A program made the position numbers and the translations under genes. From NCBI RefSeq assembly GCF_004634425.1, contig NZ_SBJL01000004.1, positions 372,001 through 436,000 of the forward strand: 64,000 nucleotides of DNA, read 5' to 3'. Below are positions 47,791 to 55,173 of the stretch, piece by piece (the stretch's first letter is position 1; each line of letters opens with the position of its first letter). Origin of the DNA: Vitreimonas flagellata. Its GTDB lineage: Bacteria > Pseudomonadota > Alphaproteobacteria > Caulobacterales > Aquidulcibacteraceae. The notes below the pieces were generated by a model. That model ran no database searches. It was not told the DNA's origin and worked only from the letters and a program-made list of their open reading frames with translations.

Positions 47791-48666
47791 ATGGCCCGTT
47801 TCTGGATGTTGATTGCTGCGGTCTTGGCGCTTTCGGCGCCGGCTTATGCACAGCAGCAGCGCGATCCGTTCAACGGGCAGTTTGGCGTCATCGAGCTCGC
47901 GGCGCCGCCGGCGGAAGCCGCGCGTCTGGCCAAGCTCATGGGCGATTCCCTGAATGGCCTCGCGGCGCAGCGTCCGGGCCAGCTCGATGTGTACATGATC
48001 AGCGCCGGCTTCTGGAGCGACGCGGTCTTCGAGCGCGAGACGACGCAAGCGGCGGAAATTCTTGGCGCGCATTTCGGTGAAGCGGCGCAGGGGCGCTCCA
48101 TCGTCTTGAGCGCGGGCGGACAGGGCGCGCGCAATTATCCGGCCGCGACCCCGGACAATTTCTCCGCCGCGATCGGCCAGATCGGCGCGACCATTGATCC
48201 GAATGAAGATCTGGTCGTGTTGTTCCTGACGTCACATGGTTCGCCCGATGGTTCGATCGCGCTCCGCGAACACAATCGCCTTGGCGCCTCGATGCGACCG
48301 ACGCATTTGCGTGACATGCTCAACGCCGCCGGCATCCGGAATCGCGTGATAATCGTCTCGGCCTGCTTTAGCGGCGCGTTTATTGCGCCTTTGATGGACG
48401 ACAACACGATCATCCTTACTGCCGCGCAGCACGATCGGTCGTCATTTGGTTGTCAGCCGCAGCGTGATTGGACCTTCTTCGGCGACGCCTTGTTCAGCCA
48501 CAATCTGCGCAATGGCGAGTCGCTTCTCGAAGCGTTTGATCGCGCCAAGGTGCTGATTGAGCGTTGGGAGCGCGAGCAGCGTCTGACGCCAGCCTCGAAC
48601 CCGCAACGCCATGTCGGTGCGCGCGCTGCTGATATGCTGCGCCGCGCGGAACGCGCCGCGCGCTAA
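47791..48666 (+). CDS. Secreted C13-family (legumain-like) cysteine peptidase
   Basis: The 291-residue protein has a signal peptide (MARFWMLIAAVLALSAPAYA) and the caspase-fold catalytic dyad of family C13: His in LFLTSHGSPDGSI and Cys in IIVSACFSGAFI. RSSFGC follows in the substrate-binding region. It should act in the periplasm or outside the cell; clan CD enzymes usually cleave after a specific side chain. It overlaps the convergent Lrp gene by 4 bp. Confidence 0.88.
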   Translation: MARFWMLIAAVLALSAPAYAQQQRDPFNGQFGVIELAAPPAEAARLAKLMGDSLNGLAAQRPGQLDVYMISAGFWSDAVFERETTQAAEILGAHFGEAAQGRSIVLSAGGQGARNYPAATPDNFSAAIGQIGATIDPNEDLVVLFLTSHGSPDGSIALREHNRLGASMRPTHLRDMLNAAGIRNRVIIVSACFSGAFIAPLMDDNTIILTAAQHDRSSFGCQPQRDWTFFGDALFSHNLRNGESLLEAFDRAKVLIERWEREQRLTPASNPQRHVGARAADMLRRAERAAR

Positions 48667-49157
48667 CCTTCTTTCAGATCGCCGAGCACAAGCTCAAGCG
48701 GCGCCGCCGTCGTACGCTTTGAGACACGCATGACGATGCGTGATTGCACGTCTGAGACCAAGCCAAGCGCCAGCATCTTGTCGCGCAGGAAATCATCATA
48801 CGCGTGCATGTCGCGCGTCACGATCCGCATCATGTAATCGACGGCGCCGGTGACGGTGGCGCAATCGACCACCTCCGGCCATTCCTTCACGGCGTTCTCG
48901 AACTTTTCGAGGTTCTCGCGCGAGGGCAATTGCAGCTTCACCGAGGCCATGACCTCGAAGTTGAAACCGAGCTTTTCTTGATCGAGCAGGGTGACCTGCT
49001 TCTGGATCACCCCGGCCTTTTTCAGCCGCTCGATCCTCCGCCATGCCGGCGACGATGAAAGGCCAACTTTTTCAGCGATTTCTGCGATGGATAGGCTGGC
49101 GTCCCGCTGCAGCAAATCCAGGATGCGGGCATCGACCGCGTCCAACTCTTCGGACAA
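48663..49157 (-). CDS. Lrp/AsnC-family transcriptional regulator
   Basis: The 164-residue protein has an N-terminal helix-turn-helix (AEIAEKVGLSSSPAWRRIERLKKAGVI) and a C-terminal RAM ligand-binding domain (VTGAVDYMMRIVTRDMHAYDDFL). I place the start at TTG 49,157 because GGAGG lies 5 bases upstream and the length becomes typical. An in-frame TTG at 49,226 would add 23 unrelated residues. Confidence 0.88.
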   Translation of the reverse strand: MSEELDAVDARILDLLQRDASLSIAEIAEKVGLSSSPAWRRIERLKKAGVIQKQVTLLDQEKLGFNFEVMASVKLQLPSRENLEKFENAVKEWPEVVDCATVTGAVDYMMRIVTRDMHAYDDFLRDKMLALGLVSDVQSRIVMRVSKRTTAAPLELVLGDLKEG

Positions 49158-49264
49158 TGTTTCCTCCCGCAGCCTTGCGCTGGGATAATTGACCCCAAGA
49201 ATGGAGGCGATTTTGCCCTCAAGCAAGCCAATACCTGCCCTTGGAGGAAACGATTTTGCCGATT

Positions 49265-49876
49265 TTAGCCGGCGGCGTCCAAAATGGCGGCCATCCCATC
49301 CGGGGTGAGGAAGGTGGGGTCGGCTAGGTGCTGGTCGTTCAGGTAGAAGGTCGGGGTCGAGTTCACGCCGCGCGCTGAGGCCTCCTGGATCGATCGGCCC
49401 ACGCGCGCGGCGCCCGCCTGGTCGGTGATCGAGGCCCAGATCTGCTCGTTGCTAAGGCCCCATTCCGCACCGACGGCAAACAGCGCGTCGCGCACGCCAG
49501 CCATCGAGCCGCTGGAGAGGATGGCGCGCTGGCGCTCGAACAGGATGCCGAGGCGGCGATAATATTCGGCAGCGTCCGCGCCATTGCAGCGCGCGACCTG
49601 AAACATCGCGACGGCCACGGGCGGCGGCGGCGTCACCATTTCGCGCAGCGTGTAACGCACGCGGCCAGTGTCGATGTAGCCGCTCTTCAACCGCGCCCAA
49701 TTGGTCTCATGGAAATGCGCGCAATGGGGGCAGGTGGCCGAAGCGTACTCGACCAGATGTAGCGGCGCGTTCGCCGCGCCCAATGTGAACATCTCGTCCG
49801 AATTCTGCGCCCACGCCGCGCCTGCTGTAAGCGCCAGTGCGCCTGCGCCAATCGTAAAGGTACGCCGATCTAGCAT
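49265..49876 (-). CDS. DsbA-like secreted thiol-disulfide protein
   Basis: The 203-residue thioredoxin-fold protein has an N-terminal export signal with twin arginines (MLDRRTFTIGAGALALTAGAAWA, possibly Tat), and the active site EYASATCPHCAHFHETNW with the DsbA-type CPHC. The cis-proline is in VNSTPTFYLNDQ. It probably oxidises or shuffles disulfides in the periplasm. It is the last core-type gene before a tRNA fragment and the accessory region. Confidence 0.88.
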   Translation of the reverse strand: MLDRRTFTIGAGALALTAGAAWAQNSDEMFTLGAANAPLHLVEYASATCPHCAHFHETNWARLKSGYIDTGRVRYTLREMVTPPPPVAVAMFQVARCNGADAAEYYRRLGILFERQRAILSSGSMAGVRDALFAVGAEWGLSNEQIWASITDQAGAARVGRSIQEASARGVNSTPTFYLNDQHLADPTFLTPDGMAAILDAAG

Positions 49877-49934
49877 GCTTTCCCTCCCGAACGCGCTGCA
49901 TGCGCGTCGATTGTGGCGCCACCGGGGAAAGGAA

Positions 49935-49980
49935 TGGTGGTGGGGGGGGAGAATTGAACTCCCGACCTCGGCGTTATGAA
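49935..49980 (-). other. 3' half of a tRNA (CAT anticodon), candidate attachment site
   Basis: On the minus strand this reads, from the anticodon loop to the end, TTCATAA, CGCCG, AGGTC, the T-arm GGGAG-TTCAATT-CTCCC, then a C-run and ACCACCA. It matches positions 32-76 of a Met or Ile2 tRNA with one extra C in the C-run. The 5' half is missing; a hairpin (49,981-49,999) takes its place. Integrases often leave such a 3' fragment at the far end of an island. Confidence 0.7.
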
Positions 49981-50001
49981 GCGCCAGCTTAGCCGGCGCA
50001 A

Positions 50002-50253
50002 TCAACAGCTCGAGATCTGCGTTTCTTCAGCCATCAAGCGCAATGCGCTGATCTCAGCTTCCGCCAGCGCATCAGTGAGCTCTAAAAACGTGAGTGAATC
50101 GCGCTGGACCAAGAGATCCGCGGCCGCCTGCGCCGCGCGCACCAGACCCACCACACCGACCAGAGTTTCCCGTGAGTGAGGGGGGTGAGACATCAACTCA
50201 GCGCCGATTTCGATCGGCGCTGAAACGTGGGTGGAGGCGGGCGTGTCGGTCAT
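50002..50253 (-). CDS. Small helical protein, unknown
   Basis: The 83-residue frame begins MTDTPASTHVSAP and contains two likely helices (TLVGVVGLVRAAQAAADLLVQRD and TFLELTDALAEAEISALRLMAEE). I recognise no family. It is divergent from the MFS gene, with a Crp-type palindrome exactly midway (72 bp from each start). A longer start at 50,325 would place the ATG inside that palindrome. A hairpin follows the stop. Confidence 0.5.
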   Translation of the reverse strand: MTDTPASTHVSAPIEIGAELMSHPPHSRETLVGVVGLVRAAQAAADLLVQRDSLTFLELTDALAEAEISALRLMAEETQISSC

Positions 50254-50324
50254 GGCGAATTTCTGAGCGGCGGCCCGAGCAAGTGGACCATCGCGACTAG
50301 AAAACACCTCGTCCGGGCTTTCCA

Positions 50325-50340
50325 TGTGCGATATTTAACA
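50325..50340. promoter_or_regulatory. Crp/Fnr-type palindrome upstream of the transporter
   Basis: TGTGCGATATTTAACA has the TGTG-N8-ACA form. With flanks, 19 of 21 bases match the site at 55,111. It lies midway between two divergent genes, 72 bp before the MFS ATG. Confidence 0.6.
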
Positions 50341-50411
50341 TTGCGGTATGTTGAGGCCGTTCGAGGACCTCAAGGCTGGCGAGGGCGGCCGCAATCAAGT
50401 TTGGGCGGGGC

Positions 50412-51647
50412 ATGAATCACATCGAGGCGCAGGCTGGAGCAGGGCGGCTGCGGCAGATCGGGATACTTGTTGGGGCCACCTTGGGCTGGGGCGGCGGGGT
50501 CGCGATGTTTGTGCTGTTGGGCGGGCTCTTCATCGCGCCGCTTGAGGCGGCCTTTCTATGGCGACGCGGCGACATCGCGCTTTCGAGTTTTATTCTCTTG
50601 GGCATGGGATTGATGGCGCCGCTCATTGGCGTCGCGGCCGATCGGATCGGCGCTCATATTTTTGTGGGCGTAGGCGCAATCGGATTTGCCTGCGCTTATG
50701 TCGCCCTGGCTACCATGAACGGCGAGCTTTGGCGCTATCTCGCCATCCTTGGCTTTGTCGCCTTGATTGCAGCGCCAGCGACATCGCCGCTCATCTATTC
50801 CAGGGTCGTGGTGGCCCATTTCACCAAGACGCGAGGGCTTGCGCTGTCGATTTGCCTCAGCGGCTCGACGGCTTTGGCGGCTTTGATGCTGCCGCTTACC
50901 CAATACGTGATTGCGAGCTTTGGCTGGCGCGCGGGCTATTACATGCTTGCAGGACTTGCGTTGATGATCGGCGCCATCAGCTTTGTGCTCTTGCGCAAGG
51001 CCGCGCCGCCGCGCCAAACCGAAGCCTCCTCTGGCGCGTCGAAATGGGGCGCTCTAGCGCGCGCCTTGGGCGACGCCCGCTTTTGGTTGCTTGCGCTCTG
51101 CTTTGCATCGGGCGGGTGTGCGTTGGTGGGGGTAAGCGCGCACACGCAACCTTTCCTCACCGAGAGCGGCTTTGATCCCATGCGCGCCGCCTGGCTCGGC
51201 AGCCTGCTGGGCGTGGTGATGATCGTTGCGCGCGTGACGGTGGGAGCCTTGCTCGATGTCATGGAGCCGGGCTGGCTTGGGCTTACGGCGTTTCTGGCGG
51301 CTGTGTTGGGATGCCTTGGGTTGGCTTGGCCCCAAGCGCCAGCATTGGCGATCATCGTTGCGCTTGCGCTGATCGCTTGCGCGCAGAGTGCTGAAAGCGA
51401 CTTCCTTGGGTTTTTCACCGCACGCTATTTTGGCGTGGCGCATTTCGGCGTGATCTCAGGCGCGCTCAGTCTGATCTTTGCTGTGTTCGTGGCATTGGGC
51501 GGCGTTATTGCTGGGCGCATGCACGACACCTTTGGCGATTATCGCGCCTTCTTCTATCTCGCCGCGATCCTTTGTTCGCTGGCGGGCGTCGCGTTGTTTG
51601 CGAGCGCGCGACTTAAGGCGCCCGAGGTGCGCAACAGCGGCCAATAG
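50412..51647 (+). CDS. MFS transporter, probable exporter of the peptide operon
   Basis: The 411-residue protein has about twelve TM helices in two halves joined near residue 195-215 by a polar loop (RKAAPPRQTEASSGASKW). The MFS motif A variant GVAADRIGAHIFVG lies after TM2 and GRMHDTFGDY near TM11. The sequence style is closest to monocarboxylate/oxalate-type MFS proteins. As first gene of a run with an oxidase, a short peptide and an N-methyltransferase, it may export the product, though import of a precursor is equally possible. Confidence 0.85.
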   Translation: MNHIEAQAGAGRLRQIGILVGATLGWGGGVAMFVLLGGLFIAPLEAAFLWRRGDIALSSFILLGMGLMAPLIGVAADRIGAHIFVGVGAIGFACAYVALATMNGELWRYLAILGFVALIAAPATSPLIYSRVVVAHFTKTRGLALSICLSGSTALAALMLPLTQYVIASFGWRAGYYMLAGLALMIGAISFVLLRKAAPPRQTEASSGASKWGALARALGDARFWLLALCFASGGCALVGVSAHTQPFLTESGFDPMRAAWLGSLLGVVMIVARVTVGALLDVMEPGWLGLTAFLAAVLGCLGLAWPQAPALAIIVALALIACAQSAESDFLGFFTARYFGVAHFGVISGALSLIFAVFVALGGVIAGRMHDTFGDYRAFFYLAAILCSLAGVALFASARLKAPEVRNSGQ

Positions 51648-51741
51648 GGTGCGTCATCGCCCGCACTAATGCGAGTGTCGGCATGCATGTCTTGGCCGCA
51701 CACCTGATGCATTGGCGTCTTCTCTTCAACGGAGACACCTT

Positions 51742-53226
51742 ATGCGCGTCGATCGCAATCAATCCATCGCCATCATCGGCGCCGGCGTAAGCGGGCTCTA
51801 TCTCGCCTATCGTCTGCAAGAGGCGGGCTTTCAGAATGTGCGTGTGTTTGAGGCGCGCGCACGCGTCGGCGGGCGCATGCATGATCGTCAAATCGGTGTG
51901 CTCGGAGCCGAGGTCGCGTTGGGCGCGCTAAGTTTCAGCGACGCCCACCCACATGTCAGTGGGCTTTGCGCGCATTTGGGCTTGAAGCGCCATGAGCTCG
52001 CGTTCGTGCGCGCGGGCTTTGCCTTGCGCGGCGCACGTTCCGACGGCGCCGATCAGGCAGTTGTGCGTTCACGCTACGGTCTTGGGGACGAAGGCGCCGT
52101 CGGCGACGCCTATGCTCTTCTACTCACATTGGTCGGCGTGGTCGCGCCCGACTTTGCGCGATACTGGCGCGATGACGATGCGCTCCTCCGGTACCTGCAA
52201 AATTGTGTCGTCGATGGCCGTGCATTGTCGCAATGGGGCTTTTGGCCATTGGTTGCGGCCAAGCTTCCTCCAGAGGCTTGCGCCTTTGTGCGCGATTGCC
52301 TTGGGCTTCGCTCTTGTGTCGCCGCCACCCAAGCGGCGGGCGCGATTTTTACCTTGCTGTGGGAGATGCGACCCGGACAAACGCATTTTGCCTTGACGGG
52401 CGGGTTTTCAGCGCTTGGCGCACGTCTGTACGCTGAGACCGCGGCCGGCGATGTCTATCATTTTTCGAGCACGCTTGAGCGCGTCACGACGCACGGGACG
52501 GGCTTTCAACTGACGATCCGTCGTGATTGCGGGGCGCGCGAAGTGTTCGACGCCGAAATCGTCATCCTCACATGCCCGCCAGCTGCGCTGAAGGCGCTTG
52601 AGTTTGACGATCAAGTATTCGCCTCTCATGTGGCGTCGGCGTGCGCAGATGTCGCCGCCATCGAGGCAAGCAAGCTTGTTTTACTGTTTGAGCAGTCATC
52701 GCGTTCGGACGCAGGCGCGGCGCGGGTCATCCACACATTCTCTGCGGACGCGCCGCTCGCGCTGGTCTTGAGTGAAGCCAACCCATCGGGCGCACAATTA
52801 TTCACGATTTTTGCCGACGGGGAGAACGCGCACTTTTGGGCGAGCTTTGCGGGCGCCAGCGACGCCCCGGCCAGTCCAGAGGCGATCGTTGCAGCGCAGC
52901 GAGAGCTCGAGTGGGCTCTCGGCCAGAGGCTCGGCGCGCCTGTCGCCTCCTGGTGGATTGAGTGGTCGCGTAGAGGTGAAGGTGCTGCCTGGCACGCCTG
53001 GTCGGTCGGCGCCGACGCGGCGACGACGCGGGTGCGCATCATGCGTCCTGATCCCGATAAAGCGCTCTTCATTTGCGGCGAGGCGTTTGCGGCCCCGCAA
53101 GGCTGGGTGGAAGGCGCATTGAGTTCCGCCGAAATGGTTCTCGAACGGCATTTCGGCATGACGCGGCCGCATTGGCTGCGTGAACACACCACGTTCGAGA
53201 TTTCACGAGAAAGGAATATCTCATGA
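51742..53226 (+). CDS. Flavin amine-oxidase family protein
   Basis: The 494-residue flavoprotein starts with IAIIGAGVSGLYLAYRLQEAG and EARARVGGRMHDRQI (dinucleotide-binding and GG-doublet motifs of monoamine/L-amino-acid oxidases). It ends with LFICGEAFAAPQGWVEGALSSAEMV, the C-terminal FAD motif. ATG 51,742 follows GGAG at 7 bases. Its stop overlaps the ATG of the peptide gene (ATGA), so the two are coupled. It may oxidise an amine or side chain of the peptide product; the sequence alone cannot confirm that. Confidence 0.87.
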   Translation: MRVDRNQSIAIIGAGVSGLYLAYRLQEAGFQNVRVFEARARVGGRMHDRQIGVLGAEVALGALSFSDAHPHVSGLCAHLGLKRHELAFVRAGFALRGARSDGADQAVVRSRYGLGDEGAVGDAYALLLTLVGVVAPDFARYWRDDDALLRYLQNCVVDGRALSQWGFWPLVAAKLPPEACAFVRDCLGLRSCVAATQAAGAIFTLLWEMRPGQTHFALTGGFSALGARLYAETAAGDVYHFSSTLERVTTHGTGFQLTIRRDCGAREVFDAEIVILTCPPAALKALEFDDQVFASHVASACADVAAIEASKLVLLFEQSSRSDAGAARVIHTFSADAPLALVLSEANPSGAQLFTIFADGENAHFWASFAGASDAPASPEAIVAAQRELEWALGQRLGAPVASWWIEWSRRGEGAAWHAWSVGADAATTRVRIMRPDPDKALFICGEAFAAPQGWVEGALSSAEMVLERHFGMTRPHWLREHTTFEISRERNIS

Positions 53227-53393
53227 CAAGCCCCCACATCATGGCGATGGACCCGTTTGCGCGCGCCGCCCATTTGCGCCGAGTCGGTGCGGCGCGGCGC
53301 GTACGCTCTGCTGATGCGCTGCCAGCGCCTAAGATTGTGCACGCTGGCGCGCCTCAGCCGAAGATCGTGCACGCGCTGATCACGCACGTCTAA
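53223..53393 (+). CDS. Putative RiPP precursor peptide, borosin type
   Basis: A 56-residue peptide beginning MTSPHIMAMDPFARAAHLRRV. Its N-terminal part is basic and helical (FARAAHLRRVGAARRVRS). Its C-terminal part repeats PKIVHA twice (residues 36-41 and 46-51) and ends LITHV. AAAGGAA lies 7 bases before the ATG, which overlaps the oxidase stop. Two short hydrophobic repeats at the tail, directly before a borosin-like methyltransferase gene, fit a leader-core precursor whose core residues are N-methylated. There is no separate borosin-binding domain as in SonA, so recognition would rest on the short leader. Confidence 0.7.
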   Translation: MTSPHIMAMDPFARAAHLRRVGAARRVRSADALPAPKIVHAGAPQPKIVHALITHV

Positions 53394-53401
53394 AGCCCCT
53401 C

Positions 53402-53440
53402 GGCGTCGGCCCTCACTGGGTCGGCGCCGCCCCCTTTCTT
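53402..53440 (+). terminator. Hairpin between precursor and methyltransferase genes
   Basis: GGCGTCGGCCC (53,402-53,412) pairs with GGGTCGGCGCC (53,418-53,428) with one G-U and one C/A-type mismatch, followed by a C-run and TTTCTT. It may be an attenuator or RNA stabiliser that keeps the precursor mRNA more abundant than the enzyme mRNA. Confidence 0.5.
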
Positions 53441-53456
53441 CAATGAGGCAAACGGA

Positions 53457-54248
53457 ATGACGCAAGAAGGTTGTCTGATTATCGCGGGGCTTGGCCTGCA
53501 TCCGGGCCAATGCACGTTGGAAGCGCGCGCCGCGCTTATCGCTGCCGACATTGTATTCGTGCAAGCGGGCGAGGCTGACATGCTGGCTTGGGTGCGCGAG
53601 CTCAATGGCCGAACCCTCTCGCTTCAAGATTTCTATGCCGGTCGCGCCACACGGCTTGACGCTTATGCGGCCATGGCTGAGGCCATGCTGGCGCCGGTGC
53701 GGCGGGGCTTACGGGTTTGTGCGGCGTTTTACGGCCATCCCGGGGTGTTTGTGTCGCCCTCTCATATTGCGTGTGGACGCGCTGCTGAAGAGGGGCTCCT
53801 CGTGGTGATGTTGCCAGGCGTGTCGGCCGAAGATTGTCTCTTCGCTGATCTTGGCGTCGATCCAGGCCAGAGCGGGCTGCAATCTTACGAGGCGCGCGAC
53901 TTCTTCGTGCACGCGCGCCAGATCGACGCCACCGCGCCGCTCGTGCTTTGGCAACCCATTGTGGTCGATGAGGCGGCGCTGTCGGGTTTTAACTCTCGCC
54001 TTGGCGCCATCCGCGCCTTGGCGGCGGCCCTCATGGAGATCTATCCGCCAAGCCACGAAATTATACTTTATGAGGCGGCTGTGCGTATGGACGAGTCCGC
54101 GCGTATCGAGAAGCTTACGCTTGCGAATTTGGAGCGCGCCCAGTTTGCCCAAGAAACGACGCTCTATGTGCCGGCGCTGCGTGGTCCTGCATTGTCAACT
54201 TCCCGCGCCCGTTTGATGAAGCGCCTGCTCGCTGAGGACAATTGCTGA
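53457..54248 (+). CDS. Borosin-like peptide alpha-N-methyltransferase (tetrapyrrole-methylase fold)
   Basis: The 263-residue protein has the SAM-binding fold of tetrapyrrole methylases: CLIIAGLGLHPGQCTLEARAALIAADIVFV at the start, FYGHPGVFVSPSH (residues 91-103), and MLPGVSAEDCLFADLGVDPG (118-137). The last two, and the Tyr/Arg pattern FYAGRATRLDAY (residues 59-70), are hallmarks of the OphMA/SonM borosin enzymes that methylate backbone amide nitrogens. True tetrapyrrole methylases differ there, and no cobalamin or sirohaem gene is nearby. The enzyme lacks a fused precursor tail, so it would act in trans on the adjacent peptide. GAGG lies 8 bases before the ATG. Confidence 0.85.
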   Translation: MTQEGCLIIAGLGLHPGQCTLEARAALIAADIVFVQAGEADMLAWVRELNGRTLSLQDFYAGRATRLDAYAAMAEAMLAPVRRGLRVCAAFYGHPGVFVSPSHIACGRAAEEGLLVVMLPGVSAEDCLFADLGVDPGQSGLQSYEARDFFVHARQIDATAPLVLWQPIVVDEAALSGFNSRLGAIRALAAALMEIYPPSHEIILYEAAVRMDESARIEKLTLANLERAQFAQETTLYVPALRGPALSTSRARLMKRLLAEDNC

Positions 54249-54249
54249 C

Positions 54250-55047
54250 CTACGATCCGAACACTGCGCCAAGTTCGCGGGCGGCGAGAATGGCGCTCGC
54301 CAGATGCAATTCGGCTGCGTCCAATTCCATCATGCCACGCCACAGCGCGCGCATATCGTCTTCGCGATCGACAATGATGATGAGGCCATGGGTCCCAGCG
54401 GCAAGCACGGCGACGGGGTAGGGCTGGGCGCCGTCGCGCAGTCGCGTCAGCGCAGGCCGGGCGCCATCGCCTGAATTGAATGCACGATCCATACAATCGG
54501 CGATGCTTTGCGCGTCGCGGTCTTCAGCAAAGGTAAGACGCTCGCGATCGGACCACAGACTCAAGCGTCGGTCCAACAAGGTTCGTGCGCGCGCATTGGC
54601 CGATTTGATCTCCAGGTTACGGTCCACGAGCAGCGCCGCGAAGGGCAGCGCGTCCAACATCATGAACGGGTAGGTGAGCGCTGCGATCCGGTCGCGCTCC
54701 TGTTGCAGCGCGAGGGCGGCGAAGGGCGCGAGCGCGTCAAAAGCCGCAGAGCTTACGCGCGTTGACCAGGCGATGAGGAAGCTGCGCTCAAGCCCGCCAA
54801 GCGGGTGGAGACGGAGCTTGGGGTGCTGTTGCAGGGGGCCTGACATGGCGTCATGGAAAGCTTGGGCCAGCGCGTCAGCGCTTGGCCCCGCACAGGCGAT
54901 GCGCCATTGATCTTGCCCCTCAGTGTAGGCGATTGCCAAAGCCTCGGCCTGGATTGCGCAGCGGCAGGATTCCAGCGCCTCCAATACGTGTCGCACCGGC
55001 TTATCCTGGCGCAAGCTGAAGGGCGCATGGGTGACGAGGGCATTCAT
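54250..55047 (-). CDS. LuxR-like sensor protein lacking its DNA-binding domain
   Basis: The 265-residue protein has an N-terminal region of the helix-rich type seen in LuxR solo regulators and a PAS-like segment (LPFAALLVDRNLEIKSANARARTLLDRR, then RLTFAEDRDAQSIADCMDRAF). It ends MELDAAELHLASAILAARELGAVFGS, where the LuxR helix-turn-helix would begin (usually LTPAEARLA...). The HTH is cut after its first helix. The stop is one base from the end of the methyltransferase gene, so the tail may have been lost on rearrangement. It may bind a partner or ligand, or be a remnant. Confidence 0.7.
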   Translation of the reverse strand: MNALVTHAPFSLRQDKPVRHVLEALESCRCAIQAEALAIAYTEGQDQWRIACAGPSADALAQAFHDAMSGPLQQHPKLRLHPLGGLERSFLIAWSTRVSSAAFDALAPFAALALQQERDRIAALTYPFMMLDALPFAALLVDRNLEIKSANARARTLLDRRLSLWSDRERLTFAEDRDAQSIADCMDRAFNSGDGARPALTRLRDGAQPYPVAVLAAGTHGLIIIVDREDDMRALWRGMMELDAAELHLASAILAARELGAVFGS

Positions 55048-55110
55048 GAGCGTGCGCCTGCTTTGTCAAACACTGATCCAGTGTCTGGCGCAGGGCGCTC
55101 AGGCTCGCCA

Positions 55111-55126
55111 TGTGCGATATTACACA
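55111..55126. promoter_or_regulatory. Crp/Fnr-type palindrome upstream of the Crp gene
   Basis: TGTGCGATATTACACA is a TGTG/CACA inverted repeat in Crp style. It lies between the divergent sensor gene (64 bp) and the Crp/Fnr gene (48 bp), and nearly repeats the site at 50,325. Confidence 0.65.
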
Positions 55127-55173
55127 TTATAACCGACGCAATCTGCGACGTTCGCGACGAAGGGGTATGACGC

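Noticed and set aside
49935-50010. Complete tRNA gene with CAT anticodon
   Set aside because: The T-arm and 3' end are good, but the 5' half, D-arm and acceptor partner are absent and the anticodon stem is broken.
53457-54248. Reading this gene as a cobalamin or sirohaem precursor methylase
   Set aside because: The fold is shared, but the GHPGVFV and SAEDCLFADLG motifs and the neighbouring short peptide fit borosin N-methyltransferases better, and no corrin or sirohaem gene is near.
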